A DNA stretch of 64,000 nt from Metallosphaera hakonensis JCM 8857 = DSM 7519 (GCF_003201675.2 NZ_CP029287.2:62001-126000); one strand, 5' to 3'. Shown: positions 28,372 to 36,700, counted from the stretch's first letter. The notes: a model not told the origin generated them from the sequence alone. A program made the numbers and translations.

Positions 28372-28457
28372 AGAGCCTAATAAGATGGCTATATGAGAAC
28401 GCTCCAGGACTCAGGGAAATGATTAAGTTTTTATATTTACATTATTAAAATTATCTA

Positions 28458-29756
28458 ATGAGCTCACCTCTTAGTTGGAATGATGATCAGATAAAGGCCT
28501 TTAAGGAGCTTCATCATAATTTCGAACAAGTTAAGATCTCCATCACGAAACTTCTCGGTCAGAAGGGACCGCTAACGGGTTCGGAGAGGGAGCTGGATAG
28601 ATTGTTGAGCGAGATCAATTCCATCAGGGTAAAGTACATACAATTCTCCGCAGATCCTCTCCTCAGGATATTCGTCCCCAAGAGGGTGAGACTGACCACC
28701 GAGTTTGTCTCTAAAACGTTACGACAACTGAAGGACTATGAGAGAGCCATGAAGGAAGAGATAGAATTACTGGATTGGTTGGAAAAGGAGTCACAGAAGA
28801 TGACCGGGGTAAAGGATGCCTTGTCCCTCAGTTATTGGGCGGTACTCATGGTTGAGACGGGGCAGGTCTTCAGGTTTAAGGATAGAGGAAAACAGGAGGG
28901 GTACTTAAGGAGCACAGTGAATGCCTTGGAACCCGTCGTAGCCTCAGGAAGGTCAGATTCCACGATTCCTAACCTTCCAGCAGACGTAGTTCGAGGGATA
29001 ACCTTATACGTCCTCAGTGACGCATACGCCGACTTAGGTTTGGTGAGGTACTTGCAGAAGGACAGGACAGGCGCGTTGGAGATGTACAAGAGGGTAATAC
29101 CCCTCAGCGTAGAGTTCGTTAGATTGCGGGAATCCTCCCCTATACTAAAGAAGCTGTGGGACATCATGATAGAATACGGTCTTCCACCCGACTCAAGGGC
29201 CCTCATAGGTATGAAGGAGTGTGAGGCCATAGATGCCGGGGAAAACGAGGATTACGACTTGGTTGTGATGAGTTTGATCTCAGCAATTACTAGACACGAT
29301 GAGAAGCATGTGGCAGACCTGTTGTGGAGAGGTGCAGATCCCAACACCTTGATCACGGTGGACAAGAACGTCCTAATGCTAGCCGTGGACTCAGGTTCAT
29401 CCGACTTAGTGAAGTTGTTGCTCGATAAAGGGGCGAACCCTCACCTCAAGGTGCCAATGAATTACGACGCTGTGGAATATGCGAGGTTGAGGAACAGGCA
29501 CGACATGGCTAACCTCATGGAGAGGTACTCCGTGAGCAAGGGTGTTGCTCAGAGCCCTGGCGTCGCGATACAGACTGAGCCCAGCTTAGGGATGCAGGTC
29601 ATCTGTCCCAACTGTGGGACGGCTCTCCAGTATAGTAGGTTCTGCCCTAAGTGCGGGACCCTCCTGGATGACTATAAGCCCTGCCCCTCTTGTAGACATT
29701 TGGTTCCTAAGGCCAGTAGGTTCTGTGGCTTCTGCGGGAAACCCCTCCCGCCCTGA
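28458..29756 (+). CDS. Ankyrin-repeat protein with helical N-terminal half and C-terminal double zinc ribbon
   Basis: A 432-residue soluble protein. Residues 1-250 are helical with TPR-like features (ALSLSYWAVLM, then YADLGLVRYLQKDRTGALEMY). Two ankyrin repeats occupy about 265-350 (HVADLLWRGADPNTL, then DLVKLLLDKGANPHLK). The C terminus has four CxxC knuckles forming a double zinc ribbon (CPNCG, CPKCG, CPSCR, CGFCG; about 377-430). All three modules bind proteins or RNA, so it is likely an adaptor. It lies 3.7 kb from the AAA-kinase operon on the same strand, and a functional link is conceivable but unproved. Confidence 0.8.
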   Translation: MSSPLSWNDDQIKAFKELHHNFEQVKISITKLLGQKGPLTGSERELDRLLSEINSIRVKYIQFSADPLLRIFVPKRVRLTTEFVSKTLRQLKDYERAMKEEIELLDWLEKESQKMTGVKDALSLSYWAVLMVETGQVFRFKDRGKQEGYLRSTVNALEPVVASGRSDSTIPNLPADVVRGITLYVLSDAYADLGLVRYLQKDRTGALEMYKRVIPLSVEFVRLRESSPILKKLWDIMIEYGLPPDSRALIGMKECEAIDAGENEDYDLVVMSLISAITRHDEKHVADLLWRGADPNTLITVDKNVLMLAVDSGSSDLVKLLLDKGANPHLKVPMNYDAVEYARLRNRHDMANLMERYSVSKGVAQSPGVAIQTEPSLGMQVICPNCGTALQYSRFCPKCGTLLDDYKPCPSCRHLVPKASRFCGFCGKPLPP

Positions 29757-30033
29757 ATAGCCCTTAGTACGATCTAAAACTCGTTAGGGATCTTCAATGT
29801 CTTAGCGAATCCCTTTACCGGGAAAGTACGGTCTCCCTAATCCTGGTGTGGAGGTGTCCAGGAAGAGAGTTCCTCATATCCCACGGACTCGAGGTGCAGC
29901 TCGTTTCGGAACTTCCTGACCTGAAAGTATCCACAGGCATGTGTACAATGATTTATAAACCTTCATCTTACTTGCCTCCATATAACTGCACCTTGAAGAT
30001 CTGCCTGAGCTTAGCTGAGACTTCACGGAGTTC

Positions 30034-30101
30034 ACGTGTTTCTGGTAAGTTCTTAGGTAGAGACCAGAGATTTTTAGGGCAAATATTTACTGGAACTACT
30101 A
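30034..30101 (+). mobile_element. 68-bp MITE, copy 3 (diverged)
   Basis: It aligns end to end with the other copies (GTGTTTCTGGTAAGTTCTTA at the left, TTTACTGGAACTACTA at the right) but with several substitutions and no clear 2-bp duplication. Confidence 0.6.
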
Positions 30102-30152
30102 ACGTGTTTCTCCCAGTGTTCCAACAGGTTCTATCCTAAAGACGATGAACGT

Positions 30153-30219
30153 CAGTATTTCTGACAAGTATCAGTTAGGGACAAGAGATGTCTAGGTCAA
30201 ATACCTACTGGAACTACTA
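30153..30219 (+). mobile_element. 68-bp MITE, copy 4
   Basis: The interior GGGACAAGAGATGTCTAGG is identical to copy 2. The left end is CAGTATTTCTGACAAG and the right end GGAACTACTA; one base is missing relative to the 68-bp copies. It lies only about 50 bases after copy 3. Confidence 0.65.
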
Positions 30220-30374
30220 TTGACGTCCAGCGACTTCTGGGAGGAGAAGTAACTTATGGACCTTTCGGGTGATTCGGGTGTTCTTTGCGAATTGTAATAT
30301 TTCGCCATGATCGAGATAATTAAACGCAACGCAGAAATTATTGTATACATTTTGAGGGTATAGAGGGCTTTCAT

Positions 30375-30442
30375 TAGTACTTCCAATAAATATCTATCCC
30401 GAACTTCTCAAGCCTCTGGCTGAGAACTTATCAGAAACACTA
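30375..30442 (-). mobile_element. 68-bp MITE, copy 5 (inverted, AT duplication)
   Basis: Read on the minus strand it begins TAGTGTTTCTGATAAGTTCT and ends GGAAGTACTA. AT lies on both sides. It is exactly 68 bp, like copies 1 and 2, and lies inside the older element at 30267-30746. Confidence 0.7.
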
Positions 30443-30517
30443 ATGTCTAATTTAATAGTTGCCGTGGCATTACGCCAAGCTTGCACCCTATTAATGTCGC
30501 TCAGAATGTGGAATCAC

Positions 30518-30679
30518 GGCCGATTCAGGTTTCCATTGCGAATTGTAATTATGGCAAAAAAGATAAAATAAAGGAAATTGTTAAGCGCGAATCCTCACTC
30601 AGTCCATACGAGGACGTTTAATTAAATTCATGCTATTTCGATAAATAAACTGAATTCGCAAAGGAGACGTGAATCGCCC
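30518..30679 (+). mobile_element. 162-bp IS256-related MITE, copy 2, with 8-bp duplication
   Basis: It has the same length and ends as the copy at 17256. GGAATCAC is duplicated perfectly on both sides (30510-30517 and 30680-30687). An 8-bp duplication is the IS256-family hallmark, so the element was moved by such a transposase. Confidence 0.85.
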
Positions 30680-30756
30680 GGAATCACTCAGTCCTATCTT
30701 GTTCCATAGAAACAAATTGAAATCGCAGAAGACCAGTAAATTGCCCTCATATCTAG

Positions 30757-30835
30757 TCAATATTTACTCATGATTTATCGATGATTAAAAGTACAAATTA
30801 TATACCATCTAGACGAACTTACTTGGTGAAACATC
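30757..30835 (+). repeat. A/T-rich 80-bp repeat, copy 2
   Basis: It matches 27844-27920, with the shared core ATTAAAAGTACAAATTATAT. It ends about 40 bases before the start of the disrupted membrane-protein gene and so abuts its promoter. Confidence 0.6.
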
Positions 30836-30962
30836 GTTGGTTTTAATATCTCAGTGCCATTATCCCTTATATCATGAATATTGGCCTATTAATTTCAATT
30901 ATCTATATTATTATTGATATTATTATATCGCTCTGGAATAGCTATAATGCGGGTCAAGTCTA

Positions 30963-32220
30963 GGGCGGCTCAGGAGTCCATTGCGAATTGTATTTTCTAG
31001 CTCTGAATTAGGCTTATCCAATGTACAAATTATTGGGTATATTTCGGATAAAGTGAGAGGAATGAAGAAGACTGTAATATTATTACAGTGATGAGAAAAT
31101 AGGCCGATAGGTTGTAGTAGAGCGCTATGGCCCGCGCGAGCTGTAGTATCCTCCAGGGAGAGTGAAACGACCCGAACCTCCTCCTCTCCAGGAGGGAGTT
31201 GAAGGACTCGACCAGGTTGTTGGACTTAAGCCACTTCCAGAGCTTCTTGTCGGCGATGAGGTAGCTTAGAAGAGTCGGGTTGGTCTCGGGCTTAATCTTG
31301 CCGAGCTCGGCTGACGAGGTGATCGCGTCCAGGGCCTCCCTTTCCTCCTTGGTCGCGCGACGCTTGAGGTGGACCAGGCAGCCCTGCCTCCCCACGTGAA
31401 GTTCAGCTAGGGAGATCGCCCTGTCCAAGGCCTTGATCCCGTCAGCCACCACCAGGACGAAGCTGGTCTTCTTCCAGACCCTGACCAGGAGACTCCAATA
31501 GGCCATGGCGTCCTCAGCCTCGCTTATGATGACCTCGAGGACCGCCCTCTTTCCCTCCCGTGTCACGCCCATAGCCACGAGGAGGACCGCCTTTCGTCCC
31601 TTGAGCTTCACGTACTTCCCGTCAACTATAACGTACTTGAAGTCGTTGCCCGTTTCAATCTCAGGCATCCAGAGCTTGGCATTCAACTTACCTCCCTTCA
31701 CTGAGTAGACCAACATTAGGGACGCGAAGACCTTCCTCTCCTCCCTTAACAGAGTCTCCTCGACCTGGGTCCTCACCCTCCCCTCACCGTAAAGCACGGG
31801 CAGCTTCACCGATATCCACTCCAACTCGTACCTCACCTCCCTCCCCACCATCACGATCTTGAACCCCTTCAGGAACCTGTAGCTCGCGTAACCCTTCCTC
31901 TTGACCTCCTTACCTCTCTGGTAGTTGGGACTAATCCTCTCAGCTTCCTCCAAGGCCATCCTCTCGATCTCCTGGACCGGTTTGTTTAATAAGGCGTCAT
32001 CGGGTAATATCTTGGGGACGAGCGTGAGGGATATCTTCCCAGGTCCCTCTACGAGCTCCATAATCCGGACCCCGTAGAGGGTTACCTCGTTCACAGTTGA
32101 TAGTTCCATGATATTACCTCATGCTCGTCCCCTATTAGTGTTACCGAAAATGTAGAATCAATTTCTACTATCTAATTCTATAGAAATAAATTGAAATCGC
32201 AATGGACTCCTGAGCCGCCC
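30963..32220 (-). mobile_element. IS256-family insertion sequence (1258 bp)
   Basis: The inverted ends are GGGCGGCTCAGGAGTCCATT and its exact complement at 32201-32220, extending about four more bases inward (TTGCGA). CAAGTCTA is duplicated at 30955-30962 and 32221-32228. The length is close to the ISC1257-type elements of Sulfolobus, but the name would need a database match. A perfect duplication and an intact transposase point to recent insertion. Confidence 0.92.
31030..32109 (-). CDS. IS256-family (mutator-type) transposase
   Basis: A 359-residue DDE transposase. The catalytic residues can be read as Asp in KYVIVDGKYVK, Asp in VLVVADGIKAL and Glu in SNNLVESFNSLLERR, with the C-LVHLKRR segment that is conserved in mutator-type enzymes between the second Asp and the Glu. 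The gene is intact and fills the IS between its ends. It could also act on the 162-bp MITEs, whose ends and 8-bp duplication match this family. Confidence 0.92.
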   Translation of the reverse strand: MELSTVNEVTLYGVRIMELVEGPGKISLTLVPKILPDDALLNKPVQEIERMALEEAERISPNYQRGKEVKRKGYASYRFLKGFKIVMVGREVRYELEWISVKLPVLYGEGRVRTQVEETLLREERKVFASLMLVYSVKGGKLNAKLWMPEIETGNDFKYVIVDGKYVKLKGRKAVLLVAMGVTREGKRAVLEVIISEAEDAMAYWSLLVRVWKKTSFVLVVADGIKALDRAISLAELHVGRQGCLVHLKRRATKEEREALDAITSSAELGKIKPETNPTLLSYLIADKKLWKWLKSNNLVESFNSLLERRRFGSFHSPWRILQLARAIALYYNLSAYFLITVIILQSSSFLSLYPKYTQ

Positions 32221-32810
32221 CAAGTCTACAGAGCCAGGAGGACATTAGGAGGAATTTTCTACTTTTTTGGGGGACTCCTCCCCATGTCCTATATGGTGCT
32301 TCTTGCCCTTACTCTGATCCTTGGATATCTAGGTTACTTGACGTTATCGACTTTCACTTTTCTCTTCTCCCTCAGCTTTCTCTTCTTCGGTCTCACCTTC
32401 ATAATTTGGGGGATAATAGCCACAGTGACCTCAGCTTTGGCCTTCTCACGGAACCGTAGTTGGGCATCCGGACTAATTACTGTTTACAACGCCGTAGTCA
32501 CTGTTTTTGATGCATGGGAATACATTAAAGGGTTTCTCTCAGCCTGGAAGAGCGCCAGGAGAGCAATTGATAGTAGCGACTTCTCAATCATCGATGTAAT
32601 TGCGATCGTTGGATTGGCCCTAACCATAGGATTCGTGGTAACATATGTCGCATTCAAACAGGGAATGAAGAACTCCAAGGTTGTGGGATATTATTACTAG
32701 GGATCATTCTCGAAGTTCTTATCTATGTAAAGAACGGTTTACCAAAATTTTCTTCCTCTCATTATAAAACTATTAATTACGAGGTCTCCTGAAGCTCCCT
32801 CAAAAATTAA

Positions 32811-32834
32811 TATATCGATATCAGAATAGATATC
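32811..32834. promoter_or_regulatory. Palindromic operator-like site before padR
   Basis: ATATCGATATCAG and TAGATATC just before the ATG at 32835 form overlapping GATATC palindromes across the expected transcription start. PadR regulators commonly bind such A/T palindromes and repress their own operon. A related motif occurs at 61009-61040. Confidence 0.45.
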
Positions 32835-33239
32835 ATGTTTGGACAATGGCATAGGAGAAGAGGCTTAGCTAACTTAATTCTTACTATCTTGGATAGAAAG
32901 GGAGAGATGACGGGGGCTCAGATCATGAGAGAGATTGAGAGGCTTACCCAGGGTTTATGGAGACCTTCCCCCGGGGCTGTGTATCCAGCGCTTGATAAAT
33001 TGGTGTCCGACGAACTAATTAAGATTACAAGGTCTGATAAGGCCCAAAAGTACTACTGCATCACGGAAAAGGGAAAGAGATTGCTTTCGCCTCAAGGTGC
33101 CTTAGAGGTGGCCTTATCCGATCTAGAGTATAACTTAAGGTACATTGTAGACAACAGGGACATGCTGACGCCCGAGTTAAGGGAAAGATTAAGTAAACTA
33201 CTTAGGGAAGTGGAGGAGTCCTTAAATGATACTGGCTGA
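32835..33239 (+). CDS. PadR-family transcription regulator
   Basis: A 134-residue winged-helix repressor. The signature RPSPGAVYPALDKLVSDELI (about 48-67) is the PadR recognition region, followed by a wing (SDKAQKYYCITEKGKRLL) and a C-terminal dimerisation helix. It overlaps the ABC ATPase start by 14 bases, so it presumably controls the exporter operon it heads, through the palindrome immediately upstream. Confidence 0.9.
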   Translation: MFGQWHRRRGLANLILTILDRKGEMTGAQIMREIERLTQGLWRPSPGAVYPALDKLVSDELIKITRSDKAQKYYCITEKGKRLLSPQGALEVALSDLEYNLRYIVDNRDMLTPELRERLSKLLREVEESLNDTG

Positions 33240-34140
33240 AGATATCTCAAAGACCTTTCATGTCAAGGGAAGGGAAATTCAAGCGTTAAAGGACATCACA
33301 TTTCAAGTTAATAAAGGAGAGATTTGCGGTCTAGTCGGACATAACGGAGCCGGAAAAACCACTCTTGTCAAGATCTTATCAACCCTAATTGTCCCTGATA
33401 AGGGGAGAGCCGAGATTGAGGGTTATGACGTAGTGAGGGAGGCCAAGGTAGTCAGGAAACTTCTGGGCGTAATGACCGTAAGTGAGAGGGCCTTCTATTA
33501 CCGTCTCACTGGTCTCGAGAACCTGATCTTTTTCGCCTCGATTAAAGGTCTGTCTTTGGGAATGGCAAAATCTAGGGCACTTCACTTACTGGAACTTGTG
33601 GGTCTCAGGGATTGGAAGGACATCCCGTACATGAAGTACAGTACTGGGATGGCTAGAAAGCTAGCCTTAGCTAGGGCATTGATAGGGGATCCACCCGTAA
33701 TCCTCATGGACGAACCGACCTTGGGCATGGATCCCATATCTTCAAGAGAGTTCAGGAGACTGGTGGAGGAAATAGCCAGGGACAAGACCATTCTAATGAC
33801 CTCTCACAACATGATCGAGGTGGAGGACCTCGCAGACAAGGTGGTAATACTAAACAGGGGGAGGCTGATCGCCAGTGGATCTCCAGACGAGTTAAAAGAT
33901 AGAATTGGGGTCATGAGGGTTCTAAGGAGTAGGGATGCAAACCCCAGTTTGAGGAAGTTCGTCGTGGGCTTCTCGGACGGGTATTTCATCCTTAGGGTCC
34001 CGGACGGAGTTTCAGTGGAGGGAGAGGAGATAAGAAAGGAGCCGGCTACCTTGGAAGACGTATTCGTCTCCCTTACGGAGGAGGCAGATTCCACTACCAA
34101 TAGATCAAGGGGAGGGGGTTGGAGAAGATGGGCGTCCTAA
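33226..34140 (+). CDS. ABC transporter ATP-binding protein (drug/antibiotic exporter type)
   Basis: A 304-residue ABC ATPase. Walker [10 protein letters not shown] is at 38-46, a signature-like [16 protein letters not shown] near 139-154, and Walker [14 protein letters not shown] near 160-172, then the H-loop SHNM. The C-terminal extension of about 80 residues (to the [15 protein letters not shown] motif) is that of DrrA/CcmA-type export ATPases. The signature is YSTGM rather than LSGGQ, as in several DrrA relatives. It is coupled to padR before it and the permease after it. Confidence 0.92.
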   Translation: MILAEDISKTFHVKGREIQALKDITFQVNKGEICGLVGHNGAGKTTLVKILSTLIVPDKGRAEIEGYDVVREAKVVRKLLGVMTVSERAFYYRLTGLENLIFFASIKGLSLGMAKSRALHLLELVGLRDWKDIPYMKYSTGMARKLALARALIGDPPVILMDEPTLGMDPISSREFRRLVEEIARDKTILMTSHNMIEVEDLADKVVILNRGRLIASGSPDELKDRIGVMRVLRSRDANPSLRKFVVGFSDGYFILRVPDGVSVEGEEIRKEPATLEDVFVSLTEEADSTTNRSRGGGWRRWAS

Positions 34141-34931
34141 GTAAGCTATACGCTTACATCCACTTAAGGGGCTTCAGAATATGGAGTAGCTATAAAACTC
34201 AAATGGTTCTCAATGTCTTGTCCTGGGTCCTCCCGGTTTTCACTTATTACTTCGTTGGAACTTCCCTGGGAGGAGATCTGCGTAACTTCACTGGAGTCAG
34301 CGATTACACCGCCTTTGTGGTAATTGGGCTGGCCTTTCAGGGATACGTGTCCTCTACGATCACAACGATAAGCCAGAGGCTTAGGAACGAGCAGTTGTAC
34401 GGTACCATAGAGTATTACGTATTGTCAGAGGGGGGAGTCCTATCGTTCCTACTCTATTCTGCACTGTGGGGTTTCACCATAAATTCAGTGAACGCTGGTG
34501 TCATCCTGGCCATAGGAGACCTCCTTCACATTCACTTCAACGTGAATCTCATCTCAACTCTCGTGGTGTTCGTCCTTCTCCTCTCCTCCGCCTTAGGTCT
34601 CTCCATGATTTCCGCCGGTTTCACAATGCTGGTGAAGCAGGGAAACCCGATCTCGTTCTTCTTCTCAACCTTTACCACCCTCATGTCGGGAACCGTCTTC
34701 CCAGTCACTGTTTTACCAGGTTGGATTAGGGACATCAGTTTAGCTATACCGCTGACATGGGCTTTAGACGGGTTGAGATATACAATGTTGGACGGATACG
34801 GTCTTGGAGGAGTGTGGAAGATAGTGGAGGTTTTGCTGATCTTCAACCTCGTTCTTTTGCCCTTAGGCGGGGTTTTCTACACGTATTCGTTCAACAGATC
34901 TAGGAGAATGGGAACACTTAGTGAGTACTAA
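34128..34931 (+). CDS. ABC-2 type transporter permease
   Basis: A permease of about 267 residues with six hydrophobic helices, the ABC-2 export fold paired with DrrA-like ATPases. The phrase [17 protein letters not shown] before helix 5-6 is characteristic. ATG 34128 is preferred; a TTG at 34119 in the same frame would add three residues. It overlaps the ATPase gene by 13 bases. The exporter probably removes a hydrophobic toxin or lipid; the substrate is unknown. Confidence 0.88.
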   Translation: MGVLSKLYAYIHLRGFRIWSSYKTQMVLNVLSWVLPVFTYYFVGTSLGGDLRNFTGVSDYTAFVVIGLAFQGYVSSTITTISQRLRNEQLYGTIEYYVLSEGGVLSFLLYSALWGFTINSVNAGVILAIGDLLHIHFNVNLISTLVVFVLLLSSALGLSMISAGFTMLVKQGNPISFFFSTFTTLMSGTVFPVTVLPGWIRDISLAIPLTWALDGLRYTMLDGYGLGGVWKIVEVLLIFNLVLLPLGGVFYTYSFNRSRRMGTLSEY

Positions 34932-35160
34932 AAGAATGAGGATAAAGATGGAACTGCGATGAAGAATGAAAAAGATTCGTTCCAGTAGAGTACAACACTA
35001 CTACCATGGTTTTATGCCATCATGCTTATTAAATCGTTTATATTTAGAGCATTATATCAATTTGTTTATTGTGTTCTGTGATAATCAATAGTGGGAAAAC
35101 ATTTCAACGATAGTCTATTTCTGTTCGTGGAAGTAAGAAAGGTTAATAATAAAGGGTAGA

Positions 35161-35207
35161 CTTTATCTTAATGGGGGTTCAAAGGGGGCGAAAGACCCCT
35201 TCCGTCA
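35161..35207 (+). repeat. Left arm of a 47-bp perfect inverted repeat flanking an IS
   Basis: It begins CTTTATCTTAATGGGGG and ends CCCCTTCCGTCA. It is the exact reverse complement of 36422-36468 on the far side of IS copy 2. The arms directly touch the IS ends. Confidence 0.9.
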
Positions 35208-36421
35208 CGGTAGACCCAAAATCACCTCCGTAAAAATAAATCTATCTTGTTATTAAGTGTTTTCTCAAGAGTAAATATAAAATCCTTGAGATCCGATAGA
35301 TCGTCTAGAAAGCAGAGGATGAGCAGCAACCTGAACTCCTCCCTTCTCATGACGTCCTTGAACACGGTGTAAAGCGAGTAGAAGACCATCAGCACGAAGA
35401 TCAACTCGCGGAAGACGAACTTGGTGGAGCTCGTGAAGGGAAGGAAGGCCTTGATGTTCCTGTAAGACGTCTCAATGGGACCCCTAACCTTGTTGTACAG
35501 CTTCACTTCCCTCTTGGTTAGGTTGAGGTTGGTCGCCCTCGCGAAGTATACCACGGTCTTCCTCTTCTTCTTAACGATTTCCTTACCATACACCAGAAGT
35601 CTGAAGTTGACCTGCTCTTCCTTCTTACGTCTCTTATTGGTCGCGTACTCCCCGTCGAACTCCTCGTATATCTTCACGTCCCCCACGGGGACTCCCATCA
35701 CGTACTTGAACTGCGATATGAACCTGAGGACTTCCACGGTGTAGAAGCCCGCGTCCAGGGTTACGAGCCTCACCTTGAAGCCCATTCCCGCAATTTGCTC
35801 CACGAGGAACTTCACGATCTCGTCCTTGGTCATCCCGTTAACTTGGGGAACGAAGGCCAGGAGGAGCACCATTCCCTGATACTTCGTGGTCGCGGTGGCG
35901 TAGTTCCACGAGCTCCCCTTGGAACTACCCAACCCGTTCACCGGCTTACCGTACCACGTCTTCGTGGTCCAATCTATGGAGACGTCGACCTCCTTCACTC
36001 CCTTGAGCATCTCCATGGAAATCCTCCTCATGGACTCCAGGAGCTTCTCCACAACCTCGTTTCCCTGCTCCTCCACGTAGTTCCTCACGGTCTGAGGTGA
36101 CACGTTGTACCCGTTGGACCTGCCCTCCACGGAGTCCTTCCACAAGCACGCGGAGACCAGAACTCTCGCTACCTCCTCCGCCCTTCTCCCCTTGAAGGTT
36201 AACATGGAAAGTAATTTATATCCTATTTGTTGTAGATTATTTTGGTGAGGAAGACCCGGTGTTACCACCTTAGGTTCACCACGTGATAATACCGGGTTCC
36301 TCGCCTTAAACCTTTCTTCAACTTGTTGCGCTCTTGACAAAGCAATAAATTCTATTACTTTTTACGAATCTGATACTACCCAACCAGAATTATTTTTCGT
36401 AAAATGATTTTGGGTCTACCG
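35208..36421 (-). mobile_element. IS4/ISH3-like insertion sequence, copy 2 (1214 bp)
   Basis: It has the same element as 6451-7677, with perfect ends CGGTAGACCCAAAATC and GATTTTGGGTCTACCG. It is 13 bp shorter: one terminal C plus four 3-base differences inside the gene. No direct target duplication is present; instead the flanks are inverted copies of each other. Confidence 0.9.
35222..36340 (-). CDS. DDE transposase, IS4/ISH3-like, copy 2
   Basis: A 372-residue protein with the same catalytic residues as copy 1 (Asp in DVSIDWT, Asp in LVTLDAGFY, Glu in RGPIETSYRNIK). Relative to copy 1 it lacks single residues in VL(A)MVF, REV(L)KLY, ATN(S)KRR and GSS(A)KGSS. It has only two amino-acid substitutions that I can see (I/V near residue 7 and I/M in YV(I/M)GVPVG). 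The frame is intact, so the copy may be active. Confidence 0.9.
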   Translation of the reverse strand: MSRAQQVEERFKARNPVLSRGEPKVVTPGLPHQNNLQQIGYKLLSMLTFKGRRAEEVARVLVSACLWKDSVEGRSNGYNVSPQTVRNYVEEQGNEVVEKLLESMRRISMEMLKGVKEVDVSIDWTTKTWYGKPVNGLGSSKGSSWNYATATTKYQGMVLLLAFVPQVNGMTKDEIVKFLVEQIAGMGFKVRLVTLDAGFYTVEVLRFISQFKYVMGVPVGDVKIYEEFDGEYATNKRRKKEEQVNFRLLVYGKEIVKKKRKTVVYFARATNLNLTKREVKLYNKVRGPIETSYRNIKAFLPFTSSTKFVFRELIFVLMVFYSLYTVFKDVMRREEFRLLLILCFLDDLSDLKDFIFTLEKTLNNKIDLFLRR

Positions 36422-36468
36422 TGACGGAAGGGGTCTTTCGCCCCCTTTGAACCCCCATTAAGATAAAG
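36422..36468 (-). repeat. Right arm of the 47-bp perfect inverted repeat
   Basis: It starts TGACGGAAGGGG and ends TTAAGATAAAG, the exact complement of 35161-35207. Beyond it the flanks diverge at once. The next 230 bases to the phosphoesterase gene show no feature. Confidence 0.9.
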
Positions 36469-36700
36469 GTATTTAGAGATCTCCGATTAGAACGGTCTAG
36501 ATTAAAGTTCTTTAAACTCTACCAGAGACTCCACGATGTCTGTACTACTCCCATTATTCTTTCCAAGTTAACTTTCACTGGATTACGTGCCCCTTGACCT
36601 TCTCATGCCAATATTGTCAAGAAAGAGCGGTTCAAGGTTCCCGTGAATTGACCCTGAAAATAGTCACATGCCATTTTTTTCATAATTTATAAAATAATAC

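Larger units (their letters stand above)
27706..28457. other. Intergenic region with two repeat families
   Basis: No gene is supported. It contains an 80-bp A/T-rich repeat (about 27844-27920) also seen at 30757-30835, a short piece like the right end of the 68-bp MITE (about 27938-27955), and a 95-bp MITE (28277-28371). The right end is the promoter of the ankyrin gene, with TTTTATATTT about 25 bases before its ATG. Confidence 0.55.
30267..30746. mobile_element. Older IS256-related MITE hosting two nested MITEs
   Basis: The left end GGGTGATTCGGGTG and the GCGAATTGTAAT that follows resemble the IS256-type ends; the right end is the complement, AAATCGCAGAAGACCAG ... AAATTGCCC. Subtracting the nested 162-bp and 68-bp elements and their duplications leaves about 240 bp. 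No outer target duplication is preserved, in line with greater age. Confidence 0.5.
29757..30873. other. MITE cluster upstream of a disrupted membrane-protein gene
   Basis: About 1.1 kb without a host gene, packed with small elements: 68-bp MITE copies at 30034-30101, 30153-30219 and (inverted) 30375-30442, an older element at 30267-30746 that hosts two of the others, the 162-bp MITE at 30518-30679, and the A/T repeat at 30757-30835. The first 250 bases show nothing identifiable. Confidence 0.6.
30874..32700 (+). pseudogene. Membrane-protein gene interrupted by an IS256-family element
   Basis: The first 89 bases (30874-30962) encode MNIGLLISIIYIII, DIIISLWNSYNAGQV, a hydrophobic helix. The remainder (32229-32700) continues YRARRTLGGIFYFFGG with four further helices. 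Removing the IS and one copy of the 8-bp duplication joins them in frame into a 186-residue, roughly five-helix protein. The apparent start inside the IS end (32191) is an artefact. TTTTAATATC about 29 bases before 30874 is a fitting TATA box. No family is recognised. The next genes are a PadR regulator and an ABC exporter. Confidence 0.85.

Noticed and set aside
29846-30139. A 97-codon frame after the ankyrin gene
   Set aside because: Its 3' third is a 68-bp MITE copy and the rest has no family resemblance.
32191-32238. Apparent N terminus of the 169-residue membrane-protein frame
   Set aside because: It lies in the IS256 end; the real N terminus is at 30874 on the other side of the IS.
35161-36468. 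Composite element with 63-bp ends (47-bp arms plus IS ends)
   Set aside because: Copy 1 lacks the arms and no duplication flanks them, so the arms are treated as target or later symmetry; kept open as an alternative in the finding.
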